This document shows, piece after piece, positions 1-7,203 of a stretch of 9,137 nucleotides of DNA. The position numbers were made by a program, and so were the translations under genes. Numbering within the stretch: position 1 is the first letter of the stretch; every line of letters starts with the position of its first letter. The stretch is from positions 1 to 9,137 of the forward strand of contig CAZSFR010000026.1 in NCBI GenBank assembly GCA_964606295.1, given 5' to 3'. This DNA comes from JAGOPB01 sp964606295 (GTDB taxonomy: Bacteria; Patescibacteriota; Minisyncoccia; Phycocordibacterales; UBA9973). The notes below the pieces were generated by a model. It was not told the DNA's origin. It worked only from the letters and a program-made list of their open reading frames with translations, and did not search any database.

Positions 1-56
1 TATGTACTCATATTTATCATTTTAGAGTGTTCTGCTTCAAAGGTAAATCTCCATTA

Positions 57-62
57 TATGAT
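57..62 (+). promoter_or_regulatory. Candidate -10 box giving a leaderless transcript
   Basis: TATGAT lies exactly 7 nt before the ATG at 70, so transcription from it would begin at or next to that ATG. No good -35 hexamer is visible 16-18 nt upstream, so the call rests on the -10 match and on the same -10/ATG geometry seen before other genes in this window (7195-7200 and, more loosely, 2981-2986). Confidence 0.35.
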
Positions 63-69
63 AATTTAC

Positions 70-570
70 ATGACAAAAAAACCCTCGAAGAAGGGTCCCG
101 GCATGGAACTGCCAAATTGCGATGACCACATCGCGATCAAGAAATTCTTGAAACAACTCCACTACGAGGTAACCACTATCCTAGGGGCGGAAGTAACATC
201 TTCGAAAACCACCACAAACGATTGTGGTCAACTTATCGAATTAGCAAGAACGCTGCGTGAGAGTTACGCAGAATTTGAAGATGCAAAAACTGCAAAGAAA
301 GATGCAGAAAAACGACTGGAGCATGCAGCACGTAGAAAGCACGTAAGGGCAGAAGAATGTCACGCTGCTGTTGCAGAAAAAACTACCTCTGTGACAGAAT
401 ATGAAACCAAGTTAGCAAAAATATTTTCTATCGTTGTGGATTACGTAGACTGCAGATCACATCTGCAATTTGCCATCGACGGTGAGGTGAACTACAAGAT
501 ACCGGACACTATTCCGGCTATCAATATTGAAGAATTATTTGTTACTGAAGCAAAAGCTCAAGTAGCATAA
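70..570 (+). CDS. Hypothetical small coiled-coil protein
   Basis: I do not recognise this 166-residue protein. The N-terminus is basic (Lys-rich, first 10 residues). Residues of about 60-115 are rich in Ala, Glu, Lys and Arg with few Gly or Pro, as expected for a long helical or coiled-coil segment. The C-terminal part is less charged and probably globular. Four Cys are scattered without a metal-site spacing, and no signal peptide or membrane segment is visible. An in-frame ATG at 58 would add four residues, but it lies inside the candidate -10 box. The only Shine-Dalgarno-like string (AAAGG at 39-43) is too far from either start, so the ATG at 70 is preferred. The gene converges on secF and is followed by its own terminator, so it is transcribed separately. 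It may be a lineage-specific protein; no function can be inferred. Confidence 0.75.
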   Translation: MTKKPSKKGPGMELPNCDDHIAIKKFLKQLHYEVTTILGAEVTSSKTTTNDCGQLIELARTLRESYAEFEDAKTAKKDAEKRLEHAARRKHVRAEECHAAVAEKTTSVTEYETKLAKIFSIVVDYVDCRSHLQFAIDGEVNYKIPDTIPAINIEELFVTEAKAQVA

Positions 571-591
571 AAATAAAGACTGCGAGGTCAC

Positions 592-625
592 AAACCTTTC
601 CCGAACATTTGGGAGAGGTTTTTTT
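592..625 (+). terminator. Rho-independent terminator of the coiled-coil gene
   Basis: Arms 592-602 and 611-621 form an 11-bp stem (one G-U pair) around an 8-nt loop, followed by a T run to 625. It starts 21 nt after the stop codon at 570. The U tract is on the plus strand, so it serves the plus-strand gene. Confidence 0.9.
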
Positions 626-634
626 GTACCAAAA

Positions 635-666
635 ACAAAAACATCCTCATGTGAGGATGTTTTTGT
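635..666 (-). terminator. Palindromic terminator ending the secD-secF transcript
   Basis: A near-perfect inverted repeat: arms 635-648 and 653-666, with four central bases ATGT as the loop. GC-rich inner pairs are flanked by A and T runs on both sides. It begins 5 nt after the secF stop codon and can work in both directions, so it would also back up the plus-strand terminator just before it. Confidence 0.9.
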
Positions 667-671
667 AATTC

Positions 672-1598
672 CTATTCAACTATCTTTGCTCGTTCTTTCT
701 TCGCCTGCATGCGTTCCCAGACTACGAGGAGTGGTGAGGCAAGGAATATTGAAGAGAACGTACCGACGAGCATTCCAAATGTCATAATGAGAGCAAATAT
801 CTTCGTCGTCTCAGGTCCGAAGAAATATAATGCGAGAAGCACGATCACGACGGTGAGCGACGTATTGATTGATCGCTCGAGAGTCTGCGTCACGCTGTTG
901 CCGACTGTTGTCTCGAATGATTCAACCTTTTTCGATTCACTGTTTACACGAAGGTTTTCTCGTATGCGATCGAAAACGACGATCGTGTCGTTCACTGAAA
1001 CGCCGAGTACTGTCAAAAGTGCAACAATGAACAATGTGTCTGCTTCTGCCCCCAGAAATAGTGTAAACAATATGAACACACCTGTGGTGACGATCACGTC
1101 GTGTCCGAGTGTAAATATCGCTGTGAATCCGTACTTCCATGATGATATCGGGAGAGAGATTTTGCGGAAAGCATAGGCGATGAAAAACACGATAGCGAGG
1201 ATGACCAAAATGAGCGATACGGTTGCTTTGTGTTTGAGTTCTTTTCCGACAGATGGACCGATCGATGTATATGATTTCTCTTCTACTTTGTGCGTATCAC
1301 CCAACCCAAGTGACACAAAAAGTGACTGATGTTCCAACTCAGTGAGGTCTCTCGTTTTGATGATGTAGCCATTATCTCCAGTTGGTTGTACAACCGTTGC
1401 ACCAAGTTCGAGTTCCTCGACAGCGGTTTGTACTTCTTCGAACGTTGCGGGAGTTTCCGTATATGCCACTTCAAGCAAGGCTCCACCTTTGAACTCAATT
1501 GACTGTGGGATTCCGCGGAGAACAAGAAGTGCTATCGATGCAAGAGTGAGAGCGATAGATATAGCGAAGAATATTTTTCTGTGTTTAATAATCCACAT
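672..1598 (-). CDS. secF: Protein translocase subunit SecF
   Basis: Membrane partner of SecD. The SecDF complex uses the proton gradient to pull secreted proteins out of the SecYEG channel on the outer face of the membrane. The 308 residues match the family's usual length. TM1 is at about 8-28, followed by the P1-type periplasmic domain beginning at the FKGGALLEV segment (36-44). The family motif GPSVGKEL is at 114-121, and five further membrane helices follow. The TM4 signature SVNDTIVVFDRIRE (201-214) carries the conserved Asp of the SecF D4 motif, and GHDVIVTTG (165-173) is also typical. The gene starts 3 nt after the secD stop with no Shine-Dalgarno site, so translation is probably coupled to secD. 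It is the last gene before the 635-666 terminator. Identity is secure. Confidence 0.98.
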   Translation of the reverse strand: MWIIKHRKIFFAISIALTLASIALLVLRGIPQSIEFKGGALLEVAYTETPATFEEVQTAVEELELGATVVQPTGDNGYIIKTRDLTELEHQSLFVSLGLGDTHKVEEKSYTSIGPSVGKELKHKATVSLILVILAIVFFIAYAFRKISLPISSWKYGFTAIFTLGHDVIVTTGVFILFTLFLGAEADTLFIVALLTVLGVSVNDTIVVFDRIRENLRVNSESKKVESFETTVGNSVTQTLERSINTSLTVVIVLLALYFFGPETTKIFALIMTFGMLVGTFSSIFLASPLLVVWERMQAKKERAKIVE

Positions 1599-1601
1599 AA
1601 T

Positions 1602-2969
1602 TTATTTTGAGAAACCTGAACTGTATAAAAATCGTGCGACCTTGCTCTCCCCTCCAGCGACGCCATATAGGAATCTGCGTGAAAGTGTAATAGCAGAAAA
1701 CATTGATACTAGAACACCGAGACCAAACGTCAGCGCAAATCCTTTGATGAGTGACGTACCGAACCAGAATAGTATCGCCATTGTGATGATTGTTGAGATA
1801 TTCGAATCACGAATTGATGGCCACGCTCGTTCAAATCCCTCGTGCATCGCATCAGGTATCGTACGGCCACTTCTCATCTCTTCCTTCATGCGCTCAAAAA
1901 TAAGCACGTTTGCGTCCACCGCCAGACCAATAGATATGATGAATCCTGCTATAGCTGGTGCAGAGAGAGTGACTGGTATGAGTTTGAAAAGCGCAAGCAT
2001 GATAGCCGTGTATATAGAAAGAGCGATGACGGAGACCAGTCCCGGCAAACGATAAAATATGATGAGAAAAATTGCAACAGCTATAAAGCCAATCATTCCC
2101 GCTTTTACTCCACCCGCAACCGCATTTGCTCCAAGCGACGCACCTATTGTCTGTGTTGAAATAAGTTCTATCGGCACAGGCAAAGCACCCGAATTGAGGC
2201 GTCCGACAAGTATCTTCGCTTCGTCAGGAGTGAAGTTGCCCGAAATGACCGCGGTGCCACCTGATATTTTTTCGTTCACATTTGGCGCAGAAATTACGGC
2301 ACCATCGAGATAAATTGCAACCGTCTTGCCGACGTTTGCAGATGTAATCTCTTCAAAAAGTTTTGCACCATCATCGTTAAATTCAAGACCTATTATCGGC
2401 TCGTATGTTGTTTGATCGAATTCGAGTGTTGCCCGCGCCAAATGACGTCCAGTCAATTCTGTTGCTATATACTGAGCATTTAATATATCAGCATTCACTT
2501 GCAAAACACCATTTTCATCAATGTTTGATGCGTCCAGTTGTATTTTGCTCGGATCGAAAGTTGGATCCTCAACTTTGAATTCCAGAAGTGGTGTTTGTCC
2601 AATCATGGCTACGGCTTCACTAATATCTGTCACACCAGGCAAATCAACCAAAAGACGGTCTTCACCAGTGAGCTTTGAATGCTCTAGTTGCACGATTGGT
2701 TCAGAAACACCAAATATATTGATACGGCGCTCGATAACATCGCGGAGTGAATCCATCGCATCCTTTTTGTCCGCTTCTGGAACCTTGCTTATATCGGCTT
2801 TGTATATAAGGTGTGTTCCACCAGAAAGATCGAGTCCGAGGGTAAATGGCTTCTCTCCAAAAACGTGAGGAAGGCGCGCTAACGTACTCGGCTCAGATTG
2901 AAAAACAAAAAAGGCGACGAAGACGCCAAGGATGAAAATTGCCAGCGCAGTAAGCCTCTTTTTGATCAT
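1602..2969 (-). CDS. secD: Protein translocase subunit SecD
   Basis: Larger half of the proton-driven SecDF export motor in the cytoplasmic membrane. TM1 is at about 8-24. GLDLSGGTHL (45-54) opens the P1 domain, and LVDLPGV (107-113) and the LNSGALPVPI segment (258-267) are family motifs. TM2-TM6 occupy about 287-435. The TM4 signature GLAVDANVLIFERMKEE (348-364) contains the Asp (D352) needed for proton coupling, and the RAWPSIRDSNISTIIT region (381-396) precedes TM5. At 455 residues it is shorter than the E. coli protein and resembles the compact SecD of Gram-positives. It starts at ATG 2969, which follows a near-consensus promoter in the 44-nt gap after uppP, so secD-secF can be transcribed on their own as well as by read-through. 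Identity is secure. Confidence 0.98.
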   Translation of the reverse strand: MIKKRLTALAIFILGVFVAFFVFQSEPSTLARLPHVFGEKPFTLGLDLSGGTHLIYKADISKVPEADKKDAMDSLRDVIERRINIFGVSEPIVQLEHSKLTGEDRLLVDLPGVTDISEAVAMIGQTPLLEFKVEDPTFDPSKIQLDASNIDENGVLQVNADILNAQYIATELTGRHLARATLEFDQTTYEPIIGLEFNDDGAKLFEEITSANVGKTVAIYLDGAVISAPNVNEKISGGTAVISGNFTPDEAKILVGRLNSGALPVPIELISTQTIGASLGANAVAGGVKAGMIGFIAVAIFLIIFYRLPGLVSVIALSIYTAIMLALFKLIPVTLSAPAIAGFIISIGLAVDANVLIFERMKEEMRSGRTIPDAMHEGFERAWPSIRDSNISTIITMAILFWFGTSLIKGFALTFGLGVLVSMFSAITLSRRFLYGVAGGESKVARFLYSSGFSK

Positions 2970-2980
2970 AAACGATTAGG

Positions 2981-3009
2981 AGTATAGCCCTTTTGCGCCT
3001 TATTGGCAA
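2981..3009 (-). promoter_or_regulatory. Internal promoter for secD-secF
   Basis: Reading the minus strand, TTGCCA (3009-3004) is separated by exactly 17 nt from TATACT (2986-2981). This is close to the sigma-70 consensus with ideal spacing. It lies wholly in the uppP-secD gap. Initiation about 7 nt downstream of the -10 would leave a leader of only about 4-6 nt before the secD ATG, with no Shine-Dalgarno site. Confidence 0.7.
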
Positions 3010-3013
3010 TAGT

Positions 3014-3793
3014 TTAGAGAATGAGAGCGACAAGGAAAATAGCGCCAATAACAATCCGATACCAGCCAAATCTCTCGAAACTATGTGCTCTCACATACCG
3101 GAGCAGCCATGAAAGCGCAATGTATGCCACAACAAACGAAACAGCAAATCCAACAAAAATCAAAACGAGATCTGAGCTCTTCATCGAATCTACATTTTTT
3201 AGATAATCATACGCTGTGGCAGCACCAATAGTGGGAATTGCCAAAAAAAATGAAAACTTAACGATATTTTGTTTTGACAATCCAAGCATTCTGCCCGCGA
3301 CAACTGTCGTTGCACTTCGAGACACACCCGGAATAAGTGCGAGTATCTGCGCGCATCCGATGAGAAACGCGTGGCGATAGCTCACTAACGAAAGATCCTC
3401 TTTGTCTTCCTCATGAGGCGTTTTGACTTTTTTTCTCTCAAAAACAATCATGACGATTCCACCAACGATGAGTGCGATCGGTATTATAAAATAATTTTCA
3501 AGAAAAACATTTTTGACAATCGGATAAAGCAAAAGTCCTGCTATAGATGTCGGCACAAACGCGACTACTGTCTTGCCTATAAGGTGCCTGTCAGAAAAAA
3601 GCGACCGTACTGAAACCACGAGGACCGCAAGTATTGCACCTCCCTGAATCATAATCTCAAAGCTCTTCATTGCTTCGGTCTGCGGGAGCCCTAGAAATCG
3701 AGATGTCATGATGAGGTGGGCAGTAGAGGAAATAGGCAGGAATTCTGTGATTCCTTCGACGATGCCGAGAATTACTGCGTCAAAAACTGTCAT
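3014..3793 (-). CDS. uppP: Undecaprenyl-diphosphatase UppP (BacA family)
   Basis: Integral membrane enzyme that removes one phosphate from undecaprenyl diphosphate, so the lipid carrier can be reused for peptidoglycan and other envelope glycans. The 259 residues fit the family. The first catalytic region is at 11-27 (IVEGITEFLPISSTAHL), with Glu13 and Glu17 of the ExxxE motif and the SST.H segment. The second, PGVSRSATT (155-163), supplies the conserved Arg159. Hydrophobic helices fill most of the rest. The start overlaps the PAP2 stop by 4 nt (ATGA), which indicates translational coupling. Together with the PAP2 phosphatase and RodA it forms a carrier-using and carrier-recycling group. Some members of the family confer bacitracin tolerance. 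Confidence 0.97.
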   Translation of the reverse strand: MTVFDAVILGIVEGITEFLPISSTAHLIMTSRFLGLPQTEAMKSFEIMIQGGAILAVLVVSVRSLFSDRHLIGKTVVAFVPTSIAGLLLYPIVKNVFLENYFIIPIALIVGGIVMIVFERKKVKTPHEEDKEDLSLVSYRHAFLIGCAQILALIPGVSRSATTVVAGRMLGLSKQNIVKFSFFLAIPTIGAATAYDYLKNVDSMKSSDLVLIFVGFAVSFVVAYIALSWLLRYVRAHSFERFGWYRIVIGAIFLVALIL

Positions 3794-4389
3794 ATTTTTA
3801 CTCGAGACGGTCTCTCTGATTGTTCAACTGAATAATAAATCGCAAGCGTCAGTAATACACCTATGGCGTAACCAGCCAGCACATCAACAGGAAAATGAAT
3901 ACCTGCTGCGATACGCGATATCCCTATAAGTATTGCTACAAGGATATACACTAGTCCAATCTTGCGATGATACAAAGTCATTGCCGTGGCAAGTGAAGCG
4001 AAGATGACTGCGTGTCCTGACGGAAAAGACTCGAAACTTCCATAAAAGAAAAGCGGAGAAAAATCCATGATTGAAATATGCGGACGCGGAAAATGTATCA
4101 GTGCTTTGAGGATTTTGACGAGTACCCAAGATACAAGCGGTGAGAGGATCAGTGTGAGAGCAAATGCTCTGTTACGTGAGACTCGTTCGCGGATAATAGT
4201 GTACACTTTTCTTGTAAAAAAAATTTCTCTCTTCCGTATGTGTCGCGGAACGATAGAAAATACTAGGAAGCCAAACGTAAAGACGAGTGCAATCGTCGCG
4301 AGATGAGTCGCAAGGAATATGACAAGCACTTGTGTGAAAGGACTCGTCTGCGCTAGATTATTAAAAAAATGAAATAATTCTAAATTCAT
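3790..4389 (-). CDS. PAP2-family membrane phosphatase (lipid phosphate phosphatase)
   Basis: A 199-residue membrane protein with all three parts of the PAP2 active site: K(x6)RP at 95-103, PSGH at 123-126, and SR(x5)H(x3)D at 158-169. His126 would be the acid and His165 the nucleophile. Membrane helices surround these motifs, which face the outer side of the membrane in this family. The gene overlaps folD and uppP by 4 nt each. Substrates in the family include undecaprenyl diphosphate, phosphatidylglycerol phosphate and phosphatidic acid. Adjacency to uppP and rodA favours undecaprenyl diphosphate (a PgpB/YbjG-like role), but this is inference from context. The family call is firm and the substrate is not. 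Confidence 0.93.
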   Translation of the reverse strand: MNLELFHFFNNLAQTSPFTQVLVIFLATHLATIALVFTFGFLVFSIVPRHIRKREIFFTRKVYTIIRERVSRNRAFALTLILSPLVSWVLVKILKALIHFPRPHISIMDFSPLFFYGSFESFPSGHAVIFASLATAMTLYHRKIGLVYILVAILIGISRIAAGIHFPVDVLAGYAIGVLLTLAIYYSVEQSERPSRVKI

Positions 4390-5231
4390 GACTTGTTCGC
4401 TTGTGATTGTGCGACACGGAGAACGTTTTCAAATAGACAACCGACAGTGACCGGTCCGACTCCTCCTGGGGTCGGTGTAATAAATGAAGCCTTCTTTGAT
4501 ACTGAACTAAATTCTATGTCACCGACTATCGATCCTTCCATTTCTGATGTTCCTGCATCAATGACGACGACGCCGTCCTTGAGCATGTCACCTCGAATAA
4601 TATTGGGCACACCCATGGCACTCACAACGATATCAGCATTCTTTAGTAGAGCCAACTTTTCATTCTCATCTGTTTTCCTTGTCACGGTATTGTGAACGAT
4701 TCTCCGCCCCGTCAAAAGATGGCTCACGGGTTTGCCAACGAGCGGGCCTTGCCCGAGAATAAGAATTTTTTTTTCATCCATATCAGGGCAAGTGAAATCT
4801 AGTATTTTCATGACAGCAATTGCTGTTGGAAGAGCAATAGTACTTTTATCATTATAAAATTTTTCACTCGCACTTTTTCCGAGAACATCAACATCAAGGT
4901 CCGCTGAGACAGCATTCAAAATCCGATCCTTATCAAACCCTGCCGGAAGTGGAAGCTGAACTATGATGCCCGCCATACCAGGAGCTCGATTGAGTTCTTC
5001 AATTGCACGGACAACATCACTCTCCGTCGCGTCTTCTCCAAAAAAAACATCTTTGTAACCCAAACCGATCTCTTCGGCAGTTTTCTTCTTCATCGCAACA
5101 TATTTTGCATTGACAGGGTCGCTTCCAATAAGAATATCGGTGAAATACGGTGTATACGAAAGTCGCTTGAGTTCTTCGCGAACTTTTTCCAGAATCTCAG
5201 CCTGCATTTTTTTTCCATCAATTATTTGCAT
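4386..5231 (-). CDS. folD: Methylenetetrahydrofolate dehydrogenase/cyclohydrolase FolD
   Basis: Cytosolic bifunctional enzyme that interconverts 5,10-methylene-, methenyl- and 10-formyl-tetrahydrofolate using NADP, feeding purine and formyl-methionine synthesis. At 281 residues it has normal length. The catalytic YVAMKKK block holds Tyr44 and Lys48. GIIVQLPLP (88-96) and DVDVLG (113-118) form the folate site. The dinucleotide-binding loop ILGQGPLVGKPV is at 158-169, and TPTPGGVGPVT near the C-terminus is the family signature. Two segments differ from the common form: the usual PCTP motif reads LPTA (134-137), and the usual GRS of the cofactor loop reads GQG. It follows rodA by 55 nt and overlaps the PAP2 start by 4 nt. 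It is the only non-envelope gene in the operon. Confidence 0.97.
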   Translation of the reverse strand: MQIIDGKKMQAEILEKVREELKRLSYTPYFTDILIGSDPVNAKYVAMKKKTAEEIGLGYKDVFFGEDATESDVVRAIEELNRAPGMAGIIVQLPLPAGFDKDRILNAVSADLDVDVLGKSASEKFYNDKSTIALPTAIAVMKILDFTCPDMDEKKILILGQGPLVGKPVSHLLTGRRIVHNTVTRKTDENEKLALLKNADIVVSAMGVPNIIRGDMLKDGVVVIDAGTSEMEGSIVGDIEFSSVSKKASFITPTPGGVGPVTVGCLFENVLRVAQSQANKS

Positions 5232-5240
5232 AACTATTTT

Positions 5241-5278
5241 AGTATTTTTCTACTCGAGTCTAATGGACTAAAGTCTAA
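5241..5278 (-). promoter_or_regulatory. Possible folD promoter with a 7-nt direct repeat upstream
   Basis: The 55-nt rodA-folD gap shows no terminator. On the minus strand AATACT (5246-5241) lies 9 nt before the folD ATG, so it could be a -10 box giving a very short leader, but no convincing -35 is present. Two copies of TTAGACT (5278-5272 and 5263-5257) sit 15 nt apart, where a regulator could bind. Both calls are weak. Confidence 0.25.
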
Positions 5279-5286
5279 CTTCTATT

Positions 5287-6417
5287 TTAGATTCCCAAAA
5301 ATTCTCTCTGCATATCGTCTCGATGCATCGCACGCGCATAACGCCTCATCGACATGAGTATGCCAAGTCCGATCGATTCAACAAGAAGATGCGATCCGCC
5401 ATAACTCATAAACGGGAGAGGAATACCTGTGACGGGCATGAGCCCAATATTCATGCCAACATTAATGATAATATGCGACATGAGCATTAATGCAAAACCA
5501 ACACCAAAGAGAGTTTCGAAATTTGATCTCCCAATGAGTGCGTTGGATAAAATCCTGACAATCAAAAGCACGTACAAAATGAGGATAAGTGCTGAACCGA
5601 TAAATCCCCATTCCTCAGAAAAGGCAGCAAATATAAAGTCCGTTTCGTATTCGGGCAAAAACTTGAGTTTTGACTGCGTGCCAAATCCTATCCCCTTTCC
5701 AACAACTTGCCCTGAGCCAACAGCGATTGTGGATTGGTACGCATTATACCCTGAACCTTCAACATTGGTGAGTGGATGAATGAATGTCAGCACGCGCTCC
5801 TTTTGATACGTTTTAAAAACAAAAAACCAAAGAGAGAGAGCGACGCACAAAAGAAGTCCGACTAGAATAATGAGATGCTTTTTGGAAATACCAGATATCA
5901 AAATCATGCCAAACCAGATAAGAAAAATGACGAGAGCGGAACCGAAATCAGGTTGAAGGAAAACAAGAAAAAAGAATGTCAGTGCATAAAACCCGGATAT
6001 GAGAAGATGTTTCATATTGGCGATTTCAATATGCCGGCGAGAAAAATACTTTGCGAGAAGAAGGATGAGGGTAAGCTTGGCAAAGTCGCTCGGTTGAAAT
6101 GAGAAACTCCCAAATGAAAACCAACTCTGTGAACCGTTTATTGATGTACCGACAACAAAGAGACTCGCAAGGAGTAACACCGCAAGAAAATATGCTCCGA
6201 CAAGAACGTCTGTCCGTTTCAAGAAACGCATGTCCATTCGTGAAAATAGAACAATGGCGCCCAATGATATTGCAATCCATACGAGCTGTCTTCCGACAAG
6301 TGAACTACCTCCTCCCGTCTGAAAAGATGCCATCGTCAAAATGCCTGCTCCCATAATAGGAAGGATGATGGCAATTATTGACCAATCAATATAGGAGGTT
6401 TGAAAAAATCTTTTCAT
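5287..6417 (-). CDS. rodA: Peptidoglycan glycosyltransferase RodA (SEDS family)
   Basis: SEDS-family polymerase that extends glycan strands from lipid II during side-wall growth, normally together with a class B penicillin-binding protein. The 376 residues contain about ten membrane helices. Signatures in order are INGSQSWF (93-100), FQPSDFAK (107-114), LQPDFGSALV (154-163), YQSTIAVGSGQ (227-237), LPEYETDFIFA (254-264) with the catalytic-site Asp260, and the NVGMNIGLMPVTGIPLPFMSYGGS segment (319-342). The GIPLPF form and overall pattern favour RodA over FtsW. The start lies 1 nt after the upstream stop, without a Shine-Dalgarno site, so the two are cotranscribed and probably coupled. No PBP2 or mreBCD gene is visible in the window. 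RodA releases undecaprenyl diphosphate, the substrate of the downstream phosphatase(s). Confidence 0.96.
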   Translation of the reverse strand: MKRFFQTSYIDWSIIAIILPIMGAGILTMASFQTGGGSSLVGRQLVWIAISLGAIVLFSRMDMRFLKRTDVLVGAYFLAVLLLASLFVVGTSINGSQSWFSFGSFSFQPSDFAKLTLILLLAKYFSRRHIEIANMKHLLISGFYALTFFFLVFLQPDFGSALVIFLIWFGMILISGISKKHLIILVGLLLCVALSLWFFVFKTYQKERVLTFIHPLTNVEGSGYNAYQSTIAVGSGQVVGKGIGFGTQSKLKFLPEYETDFIFAAFSEEWGFIGSALILILYVLLIVRILSNALIGRSNFETLFGVGFALMLMSHIIINVGMNIGLMPVTGIPLPFMSYGGSHLLVESIGLGILMSMRRYARAMHRDDMQREFLGI

Positions 6418-6418
6418 T

Positions 6419-7186
6419 TTATTTTACAACATCAACAAGTGGAAGTATTTCTGTGCGTGCCGGTGCTTCCTTGAACGGTAATGGCCAACTAAAATAGGCA
6501 TTTGCTGTCGCTTGTGGCAACAATCCATCAATAACAGTTTGCGAAACAGCAAATGCATTGCCAGACGCATCGTACAAAATCGCATTCACAGGAAATGAGC
6601 CTATAGGAAACAGTGTCTCATTTTTTATAATGGCAGTGAGTTTTGGATCGCTGGTAGGATTTTGAATTTCAAATGAGGAAACACTAACGTTTGCCTTGGT
6701 GATTGTGTCGATAGAAATTTTCCTCCAAACTGGCTCACCTACAATGGTGAGCGTCGTTCGTTTGGGTATACGATTTCCGGTGACTACTGTCGGCACGAAG
6801 ATAACAGAGCGTCCGTTTGGAGATATGTTTTCTGTGCCTTCAATACGTGATACAAAAACATTCTCTGCGTCATAGAGCTTGAACTCATAGTTGAATCGCG
6901 CACCCGCATCAAGGTTTTGATTTTCGAGATAGGCAACAATATTGTAGACATTGTCCGTCGTCTCAAACGAGCGAGACCATCTAACCAAAATTGGGGCAAC
7001 TTGCTCTTTGCAGTACGTGACACATGAGCCACCACAATCTTTACCTATCTCATCTCCGTTTTGATTGCCGTCTGTACACGAAGGTGCTACCAAAAATTTT
7101 GGCACTATCATAATCGCCAAAAAAACGAGGCCAATACCCAAAACCATTGCGAGATAAGAAAATTGTCGTTTGCTTCTCCAGGACAT
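6419..7186 (-). CDS. Hypothetical membrane-anchored protein with a Cys-rich loop and a duplicated beta domain
   Basis: A 255-residue protein with one N-terminal membrane anchor (about 9-34, after a basic MSWRSKRQ start), so the rest is probably extracytoplasmic. Just outside the membrane is a Cys/Asp/Gly loop, Cys37 to Cys59 with Cys51 and Cys55, of the pattern C.DG..NG.E.G.DCGG.C...C. It may be disulfide-bonded or bind metal. Two beta-rich segments follow, each with an LYDA signature (about 104-107 and 204-207) near N-rich turns and I-x-P/L-P strands, so they look like a tandem duplication resembling FxLYD-type domains. The TTG at 7204 would extend the frame, but it lies in the preceding terminator and -10 region, upstream of the expected transcript start. 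The ATG at 7186 is therefore chosen. First gene of the rodA operon; an envelope role is inferred from topology and neighbours only. Confidence 0.85.
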   Translation of the reverse strand: MSWRSKRQFSYLAMVLGIGLVFLAIMIVPKFLVAPSCTDGNQNGDEIGKDCGGSCVTYCKEQVAPILVRWSRSFETTDNVYNIVAYLENQNLDAGARFNYEFKLYDAENVFVSRIEGTENISPNGRSVIFVPTVVTGNRIPKRTTLTIVGEPVWRKISIDTITKANVSVSSFEIQNPTSDPKLTAIIKNETLFPIGSFPVNAILYDASGNAFAVSQTVIDGLLPQATANAYFSWPLPFKEAPARTEILPLVDVVK

Positions 7187-7194
7187 ACAACTCG

Positions 7195-7203
7195 AGTATA
7201 ACA
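7195..7203 (-). promoter_or_regulatory. Extended -10 promoter of the rodA operon
   Basis: The minus strand reads TGTTATACT (7203-7195), an extended -10 (TGn plus TATACT), 8 nt before the ATG at 7186. Initiation about 7 nt downstream would give a leaderless or nearly leaderless mRNA. The -35 region falls inside the rRNA terminator hairpin and is poor (TTATCT at 17-nt spacing), as is common for extended -10 promoters. Confidence 0.6.

Noticed and set aside
58..69. ATG at 58 as start of the coiled-coil gene
   Set aside because: It overlaps the candidate -10 box and has no ribosome-binding site at usable distance. It remains possible, since the -35 is poor.
1489..2055. 188-codon plus-strand open frame over the secF-secD junction
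   Set aside because: It is antisense to two secure genes and its translation has no recognisable features.
3801..7196. CTCGAG palindrome near the starts of uppP, folD and the rodA-operon leader gene
   Set aside because: The same hexamer also occurs in coding and rRNA sequence in the window (near 875, 7881, 7897, 8398), and one of the three copies is inside the PAP2 coding end, so it is probably chance.
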